Below are positions 17,386 through 27,200 of a stretch of DNA of 64,000 nt, piece by piece. The DNA lies in contig SCKJ01000005.1 in assembly GCA_004124875.1 (NCBI GenBank), forward strand, positions 1 to 64,000. Direction: 5' to 3'. The stretch's first letter is position 1. Each line of letters begins with the position of its first letter. The DNA comes from Fidelibacterota bacterium. Its GTDB lineage: Bacteria; Fidelibacterota; Marinisomatia; SCGC-AAA003-L08; TS1B11. The notes beneath the pieces were generated by a model, which was given only the letters and a program-made list of their open reading frames with translations, was not told the origin of the DNA and searched no databases. A program made the position numbers and the translations under genes.

Positions 17386-17894
17386 AATATCTCCTCCTGG
17401 TCACCATTACACACTGATCAGGTTGACACGAAATCCGCCGCTGTCCGCACAAGCATGCGCTCCTCGTGGGACGCCAGGCAGGACCAATGGCGGGTTGCCT
17501 GCAGGGCTTCACCCATTAAAAACTTCGCCGGTGCGGCGGCATCGAACTGCTCGCCTCGCATGGCAAAAAGCCAAACAATGATCTGAAATTTAATCAATAT
17601 TGTTGGTGAAAGGGAAGCACTGCTGCCCGCCGCGCCTCACATTTCCAACCCCCTTCGACCTGGGCGTCCGGCGCGCCGACGCCAGTGGCCAGGCATTGCA
17701 CATCGCCTAGGGTGCGCGGTGTCAGAACATGGCGGACCGCTCACATGTTTTTGCCAGGAGACACTTTTGCCATACCGTCAAAGCGCCCGGCCTCTGAGGG
17801 GTTAAACATCCGGCAGCATCCGGCCCTATATCATCGCTAAATTTGATGCCGGTGTTGATGTTGATGATTAAGGTGGACCTGGACTCAGCAGGAA
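17386..17894. other. Divergent intergenic region between korA and the cysteine synthase gene
   Basis: There are 509 bases with no supportable gene. It must contain the promoters of both divergent transcripts. No clear -35/-10 pair, long repeat or riboswitch fold could be picked out by eye. Confidence 0.5.
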
Positions 17895-18818
17895 ATGAAA
17901 CCCGAGACTACAGAGCGAATTGCCAATATGGGCCTCTTCGAATTGGTGGGGCATACCCCCATGGTTTCCATATTGATATTCTCGGGTGAACATCCCGCTG
18001 CCAAGGTATCGGCGAAGGCGGAATACTTGAATCCGGGGGGTTCCTTAAAAGACAGACCCGTCGCAAGGATGCTGCTGAATGCTCTCAAGCGGGGTGAGTT
18101 GGACGACGATAAAGTCATTCTGGACTCATCCTCGGGCAACGCCGGCATCGCTTATGCCATCTATGGCCAGGCGCTTGGGCGACAGGTCGAGCTGGTCATC
18201 CCTGGGAATGCCAGCAAAGAGCGGCTGATGCGCATCCGGGCACATGGGGCGAAAGTGATACTGACGGACCCGCTGGAGGGCTACGACGAGGCCCTGCGGG
18301 AAGTCCAGCGTCGATTCAAGGCGTCCCCTGAAAAGTATTATTTTGCCGACCAGTACGGAAATAAGGACAACTGGATGGCCCATTACGAGACAACGGCAGA
18401 GGAAATTGTGACGCAGTCGCCGGAACTGACGCACTTTGTAGGTGGCATCGGCACCGGCGGTTCCGTAACCGGTATTTCGCGAAGATTGAAGGAGCACAAC
18501 CGGGATATTACAGTCGTCGTGGTCAAGCCCGAGCGCTTTCCGGGAATCGAGGGGTTGAAACCGTTGGGCGAGGCCGGCGATGTGGTCCCCGATATATTGG
18601 ATGAATCGTCCATCGATGAAACCATGGAAATAAGTTCCGAAGCAGCCCGTACCATGTGTCACCGGTTGGCCAGGGGGGGATTTTTTGTCGGGCAGTCATC
18701 GGGAGCATACATGGCGGCGGTTGAGCAGATTTTGCGGAGAGATGCCGCGGCCAATATCGTGACACTGCTTAATGACACGGGGGAGCGCTACATCAGCACC
18801 TCTCTGTGGGAGGAGTAG
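17895..18818 (+). CDS. cysM: Cysteine synthase (CysM/CysK family)
   Basis: A 307-residue PLP enzyme of fold type II. The cofactor lysine is K52 in NPGGSLKDRPV, with SSSGNAGIAYAI as the substrate/PLP loop and GIGTGGSVTGISRR as the phosphate loop. It ends in RYISTSLWEE, reminiscent of CysM-type C-termini. Immediately downstream are a JAMM protease and a sulfur-carrier/E1/rhodanese fusion, the arrangement of the mycobacterial CysM-CysO-Mec route. The sulfur donor is therefore probably a protein thiocarboxylate rather than free sulfide; that part is inferred from context. Whether it uses O-phosphoserine or O-acetylserine cannot be told here. Confidence 0.87.
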   Translation: MKPETTERIANMGLFELVGHTPMVSILIFSGEHPAAKVSAKAEYLNPGGSLKDRPVARMLLNALKRGELDDDKVILDSSSGNAGIAYAIYGQALGRQVELVIPGNASKERLMRIRAHGAKVILTDPLEGYDEALREVQRRFKASPEKYYFADQYGNKDNWMAHYETTAEEIVTQSPELTHFVGGIGTGGSVTGISRRLKEHNRDITVVVVKPERFPGIEGLKPLGEAGDVVPDILDESSIDETMEISSEAARTMCHRLARGGFFVGQSSGAYMAAVEQILRRDAAANIVTLLNDTGERYISTSLWEE

Positions 18819-18854
18819 ACGGTTTCTCGAGCGTTAACATTTAACGGCGACGCC

Positions 18855-19271
18855 GTGGCCTTGGCGAATGAGTCAGCCCTGTCCGCCTACCCGGAAGAGT
18901 GCTGCGGCTTTTTGTACGGCCGTGATAGGGGTGATAATGTGAGAGTCGAGGCGGCCAGAGCCGTCGAGAATCGGCAGCGGGAAAAGCGCACCCACCATTA
19001 TTTTATCACGCCTGAGCAGTACCTGGAGGGCGAAGAATTTGCTGAGCGTTCCGGTGCCACATTGGTGGGCATATACCATTCTCACCCGGACCATCCCGCG
19101 ATCCCGTCAAAACACGATTTGGAGGGTGCTTTGCCCGGCTTTGTATACCTAATTTTGAGTATCCGGCAGGGCGCCACAGCGGAACAGAAGTGGTGGGAAC
19201 TTTCCCCGGACCGGAGCATGTTCTCAGAGATGATACCCAGCATGGTCGAACCAAATCAGAATAGTTTATGA
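18855..19271 (+). CDS. JAMM/Mov34 metalloprotease (Mec-like)
   Basis: A 138-residue zinc peptidase of the JAB family. The full JAMM set is present: glutamate E15 in YPEECCGFLYG, then H75 and H77 in YHSHPDHPAIPS with S85 and D88. It would release cysteine from a cysteine-carrier protein adduct, as Mec does in Mycobacterium, and might also trim the carrier. The GTG at 18855 is the likely start, since the frame is closed by the cysM stop codon upstream. The gene overlaps the next one by 4 bp (ATGA), so translation is coupled. The N-terminus is slightly short for the family. Confidence 0.85.
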   Translation: MALANESALSAYPEECCGFLYGRDRGDNVRVEAARAVENRQREKRTHHYFITPEQYLEGEEFAERSGATLVGIYHSHPDHPAIPSKHDLEGALPGFVYLILSIRQGATAEQKWWELSPDRSMFSEMIPSMVEPNQNSL

Positions 19272-20689
19272 AAGTGAAAGTTAGAATCCCCTCTCCTCTC
19301 CGTCGATTTACCGCCGAGCAGGCATGGGTGTCGGTTTCAGCCCAAACTGTGGGAGAAGCGGTGGCCGCGGTCGCTGAGCAATTTGAGGAAATGGCTCAGC
19401 ATCTTTTCGATTCAGACGGCAACCTGCGCGGCTTTATAAATATTTATGTAGGCGGAGAGGATGTCCGGCAGCGGGGGGGGCTGGAGGCTCCACTCAGCGA
19501 AAACGATGAGATCATGATTATTCCAGCCATTGCCGGAGGAACGGCGAGTGAGATCACCTTTGATCGGGAAGAATACATCAGATATAGCCGGCATTTTTCT
19601 CTGCCGGAAATCGGGTTGGAGGGTCAGCGGCGGCTCAAGCAGGCATCCGTGCTGGTGGTGGGCATGGGCGGGCTGGGAAACCCCGTCGCCCTCTATCTGG
19701 CGGCTGCGGGCGTTGGCCATATCGGTTTGGTGGATTTTGATGTGGTGGACCTGTCCAACCTCCAACGGCAGATTTTATACTCACTGAAGGATGTCGGCGA
19801 ACCAAAGCTCAAAGCCGCAAAAGAGCGGCTTGAAAATCTCAACCACAAGGTAGAGGTCACCCCCCATGAGGAGGCCCTCACATCGGCCAATGCCAGTCGA
19901 ATATTTACCGACTATGACATCATTGTTGACGGCACCGACAATTTCCCCACCCGCTACCTGGTGAACGATGTCTCTGTTTTCCAGGGCAAGCCCAACGTGT
20001 ACGGCTCGATTTTCCGGTTCGACGGGCAAGTATCCGTCTTTTATGCCAAAGAGGGCCCCTGCTATCGCTGCCTGTACGCGGATCCGCCACCTCCCGGACT
20101 TGTGCCCTCTTGTGCCGAAGGAGGAGTCTTGGGGGTTTTGCCCGGCATCATAGGTAGTTTGCAGGCAGTAGAGGCTATCAAACATATCACTGGCGCCGGG
20201 GAGACATTGGTCGGCCGCCTGCTGTTGTTTGACGCGCTGGCCATGAATTTCCATCAGGTCACTGTCATGAAGGACCCGGACTGCTCGGTATGCGGGGAGC
20301 ATCCCACGATCACCGAACCCATCGATTATGAAGGATTCTGCGGTGTCTCCGGAATAGGGGAGGCAGTGACCGTGCCGGAAATGAGCGTGCAGGAACTCAG
20401 TGACAAACTAGAGAATCGAGCCGAAATCCTGATTCTGGACGTACGTGAGCCGTGGGAATGGGAAATTGTGCATATGGATAAGGCGCTCTTGATCCCGGTG
20501 AACGCCATCCCCTCCAGGCTCGCGGACATCGATCCCTCACGGGAAATTGTGGTTCACTGCCATACGGGGATCAGGGCCGCAACGGTGTCCGACTATCTCA
20601 TCAAGCAGGGCTACACTCACGTGAAGAACTTGAGGGGCGGGATCAAGGCCTGGGCCGCGGAAGTAGACCCCAGCCTGATGCAATACTGA
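19268..20689 (+). CDS. Fusion: MoaD/CysO-like sulfur carrier - MoeB/ThiF E1 enzyme - rhodanese
   Basis: A 473-residue three-domain protein. Residues 1-91 are a ubiquitin-fold sulfur carrier ending in a di-glycine (IIPAIAGG, G90-G91) that is internal, being followed directly by TASEITF. Residues about 100-345 are a MoeB/ThiF-type adenylating domain with GMGGLGNPVALYLAAAG, DLSNLQRQILY, the candidate catalytic cysteine in PSCAEGGVLG, and zinc cysteines in CYRC and CSVC. Residues about 370-470 are a rhodanese with active cysteine in VVHCHTGIRA. It could activate and sulfurate its own carrier domain for the cysteine synthase encoded two genes upstream. Whether the carrier is cleaved off at GG is unknown; the JAMM protease is the obvious candidate. 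Confidence 0.88.
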   Translation: MKVKVRIPSPLRRFTAEQAWVSVSAQTVGEAVAAVAEQFEEMAQHLFDSDGNLRGFINIYVGGEDVRQRGGLEAPLSENDEIMIIPAIAGGTASEITFDREEYIRYSRHFSLPEIGLEGQRRLKQASVLVVGMGGLGNPVALYLAAAGVGHIGLVDFDVVDLSNLQRQILYSLKDVGEPKLKAAKERLENLNHKVEVTPHEEALTSANASRIFTDYDIIVDGTDNFPTRYLVNDVSVFQGKPNVYGSIFRFDGQVSVFYAKEGPCYRCLYADPPPPGLVPSCAEGGVLGVLPGIIGSLQAVEAIKHITGAGETLVGRLLLFDALAMNFHQVTVMKDPDCSVCGEHPTITEPIDYEGFCGVSGIGEAVTVPEMSVQELSDKLENRAEILILDVREPWEWEIVHMDKALLIPVNAIPSRLADIDPSREIVVHCHTGIRAATVSDYLIKQGYTHVKNLRGGIKAWAAEVDPSLMQY

Positions 20690-20729
20690 TGGCCCACGAC
20701 CTGACAGCAGGAGATCAGCAGACTCAATC

Positions 20730-21053
20730 ATGACAGCGCCAGACCCAACCGGCAGCATTTCCACCGCGAGCATACTCCAGGATCGTATCACCACGGCCCT
20801 GGCGACCACCGTACTCGAAATTGAGGACGAGACCCACCTCCATGAGGATCACCTGCAGGGCCCCAAGCTGCGGGAAGCGCGCGGAGGCGGGCACTTTTCG
20901 GCAACGATTGTCTCAACTGAATTCGAAGGTCTGCCTTTGGTCCAGCGCCATCGCCTGGTCTATGCGGCCGTGGGGGACCTCATGGGAGGCAAGGTGCACG
21001 CGCTCTCGATGAAAACGCTCACGCCAGGGGAGTGGGAGCAGGCACAATTGTAG
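20730..21053 (+). CDS. BolA family protein
   Basis: A 107-residue BolA/IbaG-like protein. It shows the class II KH-like fold signatures EIEDETHLHEDH, the FSATIVSTEFEGLPLVQRHR block and VGDLMGGKVHALSMKTLTP. BolA proteins bind [2Fe-2S] clusters together with monothiol glutaredoxins and take part in Fe-S trafficking. It lies 40 bases after the carrier/E1/rhodanese fusion, so it is probably the last gene of the sulfur operon. A diverged copy of its last 20 codons occurs again at 22606-22668. Confidence 0.87.
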   Translation: MTAPDPTGSISTASILQDRITTALATTVLEIEDETHLHEDHLQGPKLREARGGGHFSATIVSTEFEGLPLVQRHRLVYAAVGDLMGGKVHALSMKTLTPGEWEQAQL

Positions 21054-21497
21054 TCCAAAGGTGATGGCATCCTGATTCTCCCTGTTAGCCGGCCTCGTAG
21101 AGTGGCTTCTCTGAATACGCCATAGTCGGCCCATCCAGAGAAGTACTGCCCTAAAACAGCCGGAGCCACCTGGGGCGAGGGCTCGGACATGCATATATAC
21201 GTGGAGTATAAGCTGACTATGAGAGGGTACCCAGTGAGGCAATTAGCAGTGTCCCCGACCGTAATCCCAATTGATCTGTGACCGGTTCGAAGGACACTTC
21301 ACTTGAGGCATCGGATAATCCTTGGAAAAGCGGAGTTTATCTCTTAGGATTAGCCCCATAAGTCCAAGAGGGTCTGATCCGATGCAACCTGAGCATGGAA
21401 GGTCAATTGAGACGGTGTTTCACGTACTCGATTCTTCGACGATTGATCCTGTTAAGGGCGGATTCGGGGGCGTTTTTTCCTTTTTCCGAATTTTAAC
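21054..21497. other. Intergenic region, nothing recognised
   Basis: There are 444 bases with no supportable gene. A G-rich stretch followed by T-runs (about 21460-21485) lies just before the next gene. It does not form an obvious stem. Confidence 0.45.
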
Positions 21498-22541
21498 ATG
21501 TCATTCCGTAGGCCGTCAATCGTGCTGAGAACCCTCGTTTTATTGCTCGTGATTGCCACGCCCCTGTTATCTCAAGACCTGCTGGTTGATTTTATGGACA
21601 GGGAATTCTCAGGCAGGCTGATTGAGATTACTTATACCCATATCTATTTTCGAATACAAAGCGAAACTGATACGGTTCAATATGATTTTTGGGAAGTGAA
21701 GCGAGTGACATTTGCAGGTGGGCAGTTGGCATTCGAGGACGGTAGAACATATGTGGCAAATCCTACGTTGCCGGCGGAGCCTCAGCCAATGGCGGCAGGA
21801 CCTGAAGTGGGATGGCCGTCGCCGCAACCGGCCTTTGTCCCGGAGACCGGCCTGCCCCTGGACCAAACTGCCGACCACCCTCAGCCAACCAGCATCCCCG
21901 CTGAACCAGATGCCGGGGATCCTGCGGAGCTGCGGCAACTGGCCGGCGAAGCGTCCAAGCCTGTTCAAGTCCTTGCCCGAAAGCCGTTTCCGGTTCAAAT
22001 CATAAGTGAACGCCCTATTGGCAAGGATGGATTGAGTATGGCCCTGGCATACCATTTTCCTAAAGGCATAGAGATAAGGGGATATCGTGGTATATATGAA
22101 TCTTTCTATCTGTATCCCACACTAACGCTGGGGATTGTAAGCTGGTCGACCGATTATAGAGAATATGGGGAAAAGTATTATTTTAATAGTTATGAAGCCT
22201 TGTTTGGAATCATCGAAGGACACATACGATGGGAGCTGAAGTATCTACGGCCATCTGTCTTCCTGGGTGTCGGCTTAGGGGGTTATGGTGATTATTGGGC
22301 AGGAAGCACTTATCACCCTGGCGGTGGAAAAGGCCTGGTATTATCAGCAGGGGCGCAGCTTCATACCCGGCGCCTGATGGGTGGGCTACGCCTTTATCGC
22401 GCTCCCGGCATAGGCCAGTTCGTCACGGTTACCAATGTGGGCTATCAACCGAAAAACTATACGGAAGGATTGATCGTATTTGGCCTGGCAGCTATTGGCG
22501 CAGTTTATATCGGACTCTTACTAGCAGGTATCTACTACTGA
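21498..22541 (+). CDS. Secreted or membrane-anchored protein of unknown function
   Basis: A 347-residue protein of unrecognised family. It opens with a signal peptide (RTLVLLLVIATPLLSQ, cleavage likely after about residue 25). A small domain follows that looks like a beta-rich module (FSGRLIEITYTHIYFRI), then a Pro/Glu/Ala-rich linker at about 93-150. The C-terminal domain is Tyr/Gly-rich with alternating residues, and the protein ends in a hydrophobic helix (FGLAAIGAVYIGLLLAGIYY). An envelope location is likely. The gene is bracketed by the BolA gene and a duplicated BolA 3' end. Confidence 0.65.
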   Translation: MSFRRPSIVLRTLVLLLVIATPLLSQDLLVDFMDREFSGRLIEITYTHIYFRIQSETDTVQYDFWEVKRVTFAGGQLAFEDGRTYVANPTLPAEPQPMAAGPEVGWPSPQPAFVPETGLPLDQTADHPQPTSIPAEPDAGDPAELRQLAGEASKPVQVLARKPFPVQIISERPIGKDGLSMALAYHFPKGIEIRGYRGIYESFYLYPTLTLGIVSWSTDYREYGEKYYFNSYEALFGIIEGHIRWELKYLRPSVFLGVGLGGYGDYWAGSTYHPGGGKGLVLSAGAQLHTRRLMGGLRLYRAPGIGQFVTVTNVGYQPKNYTEGLIVFGLAAIGAVYIGLLLAGIYY

Positions 22542-22605
22542 CGCAGAGAACCGGCACAGGCTTTCCCAGTCCCTCCAATATTTCCCAGTCCCGCCATTTC
22601 TAATA

Positions 22606-22668
22606 AAGGTGCATGCGCTCTCGATGAAGACGTTGACGCCAGGGGAGTGGGGGCAGGCTCAGCGGTAG
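22606..22668 (+). pseudogene. Duplicated 3' end of a BolA gene
   Basis: These 63 bases match the end of the BolA gene (20991-21053) and read KVHALSMKTLTPGEWGQAQR followed by TAG. Most differences are synonymous (CAC/CAT, AAA/AAG, CTC/TTG, GCA/GCT, CAA/CAG). The fragment therefore descends from a divergent functional BolA allele rather than from a very recent copy. No upstream part of the gene is present. Confidence 0.8.
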
Positions 22669-22690
22669 CCCACGGTTGACGTCCGTGGAT

Positions 22691-23383
22691 TCAAGTCTGC
22701 CGCGTGGTCCGCTCGACCCCGCGCCCGTACAATTTCAGAGCATGCCTGCCAACGATGATCACCAGTCTCGGCTGAGCGCTCCTGGCTAGAATATTCCTCC
22801 CGGTTAAACTCAGCCAGGTAATGGGGTTGGCAATGCGGAATATTTGCCATGCCGGGCGCAGAAGCCGTTTATATACCTTGAGCATGGGATCGTACCACTT
22901 GTGGCCCAGCACCTTACGGGCCGTCCGGCGTGCCTCATTGGCCACATTAGCGCTGACATTCACCAACTTCCCCGCCCAGTGTGTTTCAAGAAATGTCCGG
23001 ATGTCGCGGGACCCCAGTTCAACGGCTCGGGCCATTTCGCTCAGGGGCGGCTCCAGCATCGGCTTACCGGAATCGGGGTAGAACAGTCTGGCGATGGCAT
23101 CGACCATGACCGTGATCTCTTCCTTCACAGGGGCGATCCAGTCCGGATTCAAGCGTGCCTGCATCCGTACCTTCCTGGCAGAGCTTGAGATCAACAATCT
23201 TGCTTCCATGACCCGCGGATCAATCTGGCTGGGAGCTGGGCGCCGCCATTTCCGGATCAGCGCCGGAATACGGATGATAAATCTGGAAATCGACCGGAAT
23301 ATCGGGTACAACAAAAGCCCGATGCCCAGCAAAAACGCGATGGTTCCCGTCTCTATGCCAGCGATTGATTGAAGACCAACCAT
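22691..23383 (-). CDS. Membrane-anchored protein of unknown function
   Basis: A 230-residue protein with an excellent ribosome binding site (GGAGGAG, 9 nt before the ATG). An N-terminal membrane helix (TIAFLLGIGLLLYPIFRSI, about 13-31) is followed by an Arg/Lys-rich segment. The soluble part is mostly helical and contains KEEITVMVDAIARLFYP and AGKLVNVSANVANEARRTA. The family is not recognised. It probably forms an operon with the short basic gene 46 bases upstream. Confidence 0.65.
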   Translation of the reverse strand: MVGLQSIAGIETGTIAFLLGIGLLLYPIFRSISRFIIRIPALIRKWRRPAPSQIDPRVMEARLLISSSARKVRMQARLNPDWIAPVKEEITVMVDAIARLFYPDSGKPMLEPPLSEMARAVELGSRDIRTFLETHWAGKLVNVSANVANEARRTARKVLGHKWYDPMLKVYKRLLRPAWQIFRIANPITWLSLTGRNILARSAQPRLVIIVGRHALKLYGRGVERTTRQT

Positions 23384-23429
23384 GAAAAGGAACTCCTCCG
23401 TTTAGCAATTGATGCAGTGTGCCGGACTG

Positions 23430-23588
23430 TCAGGATTCGTCGAGAAGGTCAGGATTCTTCAAATCTTTCTTGCTCTTGCGCCGGTCCATTTTGGGATCCT
23501 TATGGGGTAGATCCTCACTGCGAGAGGGCGGGATGGGATGAGTAGACATCCTGAGCGACTTCAGTTTTTTCTTCTTTTTCTTGGCCAT
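23430..23588 (-). CDS. Short lysine-rich protein
   Basis: A 52-residue, strongly basic protein starting MAKKKKKKLKSLRMS and ending in a KDLKNPDLLDES tail. The start at 23588 is preferred over an in-frame ATG further upstream because the upstream codons run through a tandem operator-like repeat. Only a weak AGGA precedes it. No family is recognised. It is adjacent to and co-directional with the 230-residue membrane protein gene, with 46 bases between them. Confidence 0.45.
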   Translation of the reverse strand: MAKKKKKKLKSLRMSTHPIPPSRSEDLPHKDPKMDRRKSKKDLKNPDLLDES

Positions 23589-23612
23589 CGTCCTATGAAC
23601 CCCGTCCGCGTT

Positions 23613-23641
23613 CACAAATCTGTGCAACACAAATCTGTGCA
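23613..23641 (-). promoter_or_regulatory. Tandem operator-like repeat upstream of the lysine-rich protein gene
   Basis: The 14-mer CACAAATCTGTGCA occurs twice (23613-23626 and 23628-23641) with a 15-bp period. Each copy is itself a dyad (CACA-aatc-TGTG). It lies about 25-55 bases upstream of the start at 23588, where a repressor or activator could act. The binding protein is unknown. Confidence 0.5.
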
Positions 23642-24219
23642 TAAGGCGCTGTATTAGCATCAAGTTAATGATGGTTAGGAACTTAGCTGACGAATCTTTT
23701 TATGAACAGCTTAGCCGAAAGATTTGTAATTGCGACCCTGAGTGACATAGGAATTATCTTCATCATATTTTTATAAGAATTCCCAGGACGTAATATGGGC
23801 CAGCGGAATTGCAGACTGTCTATCTCGGCGTGGGGCAACGGGCCGGCGGGAGTCGGATTTGGAGCGGCCTGGGCCTGGCGCCGGGGCGTTGCTGATCATC
23901 CCCCCATTTGTCCAAGGCATGGCCACTGCTTCTATCCTCCATATCTCATCCTCATTGGCCTTACATTAGCAGCGTCTTCCGCCAGGCTTGGTAATAAGCA
24001 TTGTCGCCAGACGGACCGTTTCTCCGGTCAACCGCCATAACGGAATCGCAGCCGTATAGGTCATGATGATTCGAATTGGGACTGCCCTTCTGCCGTGCCC
24101 GGTTCTGAAGTTGATGCCCTGCCCGTCCCTGAAAAACATGTGTGATCAGGCCCTGTGCGCATTCATTCGGCGCCGTCGTTGTACCGGAGAATGCACTTTT
24201 CGATAACGATTCGGAGCCT
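23642..24219. other. Intergenic region upstream of gltB
   Basis: There are 578 bases without a supportable gene. An AT-rich stretch at about 23700-23785 (including tcatatttttataagaattc) is promoter-like, but no confident -35/-10 pair was assigned. Confidence 0.45.
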
Positions 24220-27200
24220 ATGTTCACACTCGAAGAAACACGCTTCCCACTCTACGATGCCCGGCAGGAGCACGACGCCTGCGGTACCGGTTTCATCGCT
24301 GAGATTTCCGGAACCCCGAGCCGCCGGGTGCTGACCCTGGCCCTGCAGGCGGCGACCCGTCTGGCCCATCGCGGCGCCCAGGGCGCTGACGATGAAACCG
24401 GGGACGGTGGCGGCATCATGACCGACATTCCCCAGGCCCTGTTTGCGCGGTTCGTGGAGGAATCTTGTGGCTATCGCGTCAAGGATGACGACACCCTCGC
24501 CGTTGGCATGGTATTCACCACCGTGAAAGACAAGGACGCCCTGTTGGCGGCCTTCAGCAAACACGCCGCCGAGGGGGGGATCAAATTTCTGGGCGCGAGG
24601 GAAGTTCCGGTCAATCGCAAGGTCCTGGGCGAGCAGGCGCGGGCAACCTGCCCTCTGATTATTCAGGTTTTCCTGGCAGCCCCGCCTGGCCTCAAACGTC
24701 CCGTTGAGAGCGAACTGTTCCTGATCAGGAAGGCTGTCGAGAGCGAATTCAACAGGCAAAGGGATACCTTTATATGTTCCCTTTCTGCGCGCACTATTGT
24801 CTACAAGGGGCTGATGAAAGCGGAAAACCTGGCCCGTTTCTACCCCGACCTGATTGAACCCGGCTATCTGGCCAAGGTGGCCCTGTTTCATGAACGATTC
24901 TCTACAAATACGCTGCCCAACTGGCACATGTCCCAGCCGTTCCGCATGTTGGCGCACAATGGGGAAATCAATACGATCAAAGGCAACCGCCTGTGGATGC
25001 AGGCCCGGGAGCGGGAAATGGAGTCTCAATTCTGGGGGTCCGATCTGGAGACCCTCAGGCCCGTCGTGACCGATGATGGCAGCGATTCCTACAGCCTGGA
25101 CAATGTGCTGGAATTTCTCATGCGCAGTGGCCGGGGAATGTTTCGCAGCCTGATGATGCTGCTGCCGGAGCCGTACCAGCAGCATTCCGGCATGGATCCC
25201 GCCCTGCGCGATTTTTATGTCTACCATGAAAATCTCATGGAGCCATGGGATGGCCCGGCGGCGTTGGTGGTCACCGATGGCAACTACGTGGGCGCCAAGA
25301 TGGACCGGAACGGGTTGCGACCCTTGCGCTACACCGTCACCAGGGATGGCTTGATCGTGATGGCATCGGAGGCCGGTGTCGTCGATGTGGCGCCCGAAAA
25401 CCTGGCGTTCCATCACCACATGATGGCCGGCGAACTGTTTTCCCTTAGCCTGGATGGCCGGGGTTTCATGGAGAATGCCGCTATCAAGGCGGAAGTGTCG
25501 AGCCGGGCGCCTTATACCCGGTTGATCGCCGACTCCCTCCAGATCATTGCGCGGGGCGATGGCCCCGATGAGTTCAGCGATTTCCCTGCAGCCGGCACAG
25601 GCGTCGACCCGGCCACCCTGGCCGCCTTGGGTTGGAGCAGGGAAGACCTTGATCGCTACCTGGTGCCCATGGCCAAAAGTGGACGCGAGCCACTCGGTTC
25701 CATGGGGGATGATACGCCGCCGGCCATCATCTCGCGCATGCCCCGCCGGTTCTACGACTACTTCAAACATGCCTTTGCGCAAGTCACCAATCCGCCCATC
25801 GATCCTATCCGGGAGCGCTCCGTCACCAGCCTGCGGCAATACCTGGGCGGCGAAGGCAATCTGTTAAGCGCCAAGCCGACCATCGGGGAAGCGATCCAGG
25901 TCGAAAGCCCCGTTCTTTCCCCACGGGAACTGGCCCTGCTCACCTCTCCCGGCACCGGGTTTAAGTCCCACAGCTTCAGCAGCCTCATGCCGGCTGGCGA
26001 TCACATGGAGCAGTGGCTGGAAAACCTGCTGAGTGACTGCGACCGGGCCGTATCGCAGGGGCACCGGCTGCTGCTGTTCAGTGACGAGGGCCTCAGCGCG
26101 CATACCGTGCCGGTGCCGATGCCCATCATTATTTCGGCGGTGCACAACCACCTGATCAAGCAACGCGTCCGCAGTAAGGTAGCCCTCATTTGTCTGGCGG
26201 GAGACGTGCTGGAGGACCATCATGTCGCGGTCTTGACCTCGTTAGGCGCCAGCGCCATTTATCCGTATATGGCCTACCGCCTCATCAGGCAGCATTTCGA
26301 TGAGGAGGACTGGCCAGCCTGTTTGGGACGCTACCGTTACGCACTGGATAAGGGGCTGATCAAGATCATGGCGAAATCCGGCATATCCACGCTCAGCAGT
26401 TACCACGGCGGCATGTTGTTGCACGTCATGGGACTTTCAGGGGATATCCTGGACCGGTATTTCCCGTCGCTGTCAAGCCCGATTGGCGGCATCGGGCTGG
26501 ACCAACTCCAGGACGATCTGGCTCGCCGGACGCGGGCGGCCTTTGAGGCTGCCCCGGACCGGCTGGTCGACCAGGGGAGGTTCCACTACCGCAAGAATGG
26601 CGAGCAGCACGGTTTTGCGCCGAAGGTGTTCATGTCGATCGGACGCCAGGCGGTTGATTCCAAAGCCGACGGGCAACCACCGCCGCCGGCGCCGGTCTAC
26701 CTGCGCGATTTTCTCGATTTCAAGGCAACCGAATCCGTTCCCGCCGAACAGGTCGAGGAAGTCGAGGGCATCCTGAAGCGCTTTGGCTCCGGGGCCATGT
26801 CGCTCGGCGCCGTATCTGAGGAGGTGCACCGCACCTTGGCGACAGCCCTGCACCGTGTCGGCGCCCGCAGCAACACCGGCGAAGGGGGCGAACAGGCCGA
26901 CCGGTACGCGCTCTCCAACCCGGACAAATCCGTTAACAGTTTTATAAAGCAGATCGCCAGCGCCCGCTTCGGGGTAACGACCGCCTACCTCTCGGCCGCG
27001 CGGGAGATTCAGATCAAGATCGCCCAGGGCGCCAAGCCCGGAGAAGGCGGCCAGCTGCCGGGACACAAGGTGACGCTGGCCATTGCCGGTGTCAGGAATT
27101 CTACACCCGGAGTGCCGCTGATCTCACCGCCGCCGCACCATGATATCTACAGCATTGAAGACATCGCCCAGCTCATCTACGATCTGAAGCAGGTCAATCC

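Noticed and set aside
24163-25839. Open frame of 558 codons on the minus strand opposite gltB
   Set aside because: It lies entirely within the coding region of glutamate synthase. It shows no family motifs and has a His/Gln/Gly-rich composition typical of an antisense frame in high-GC DNA.
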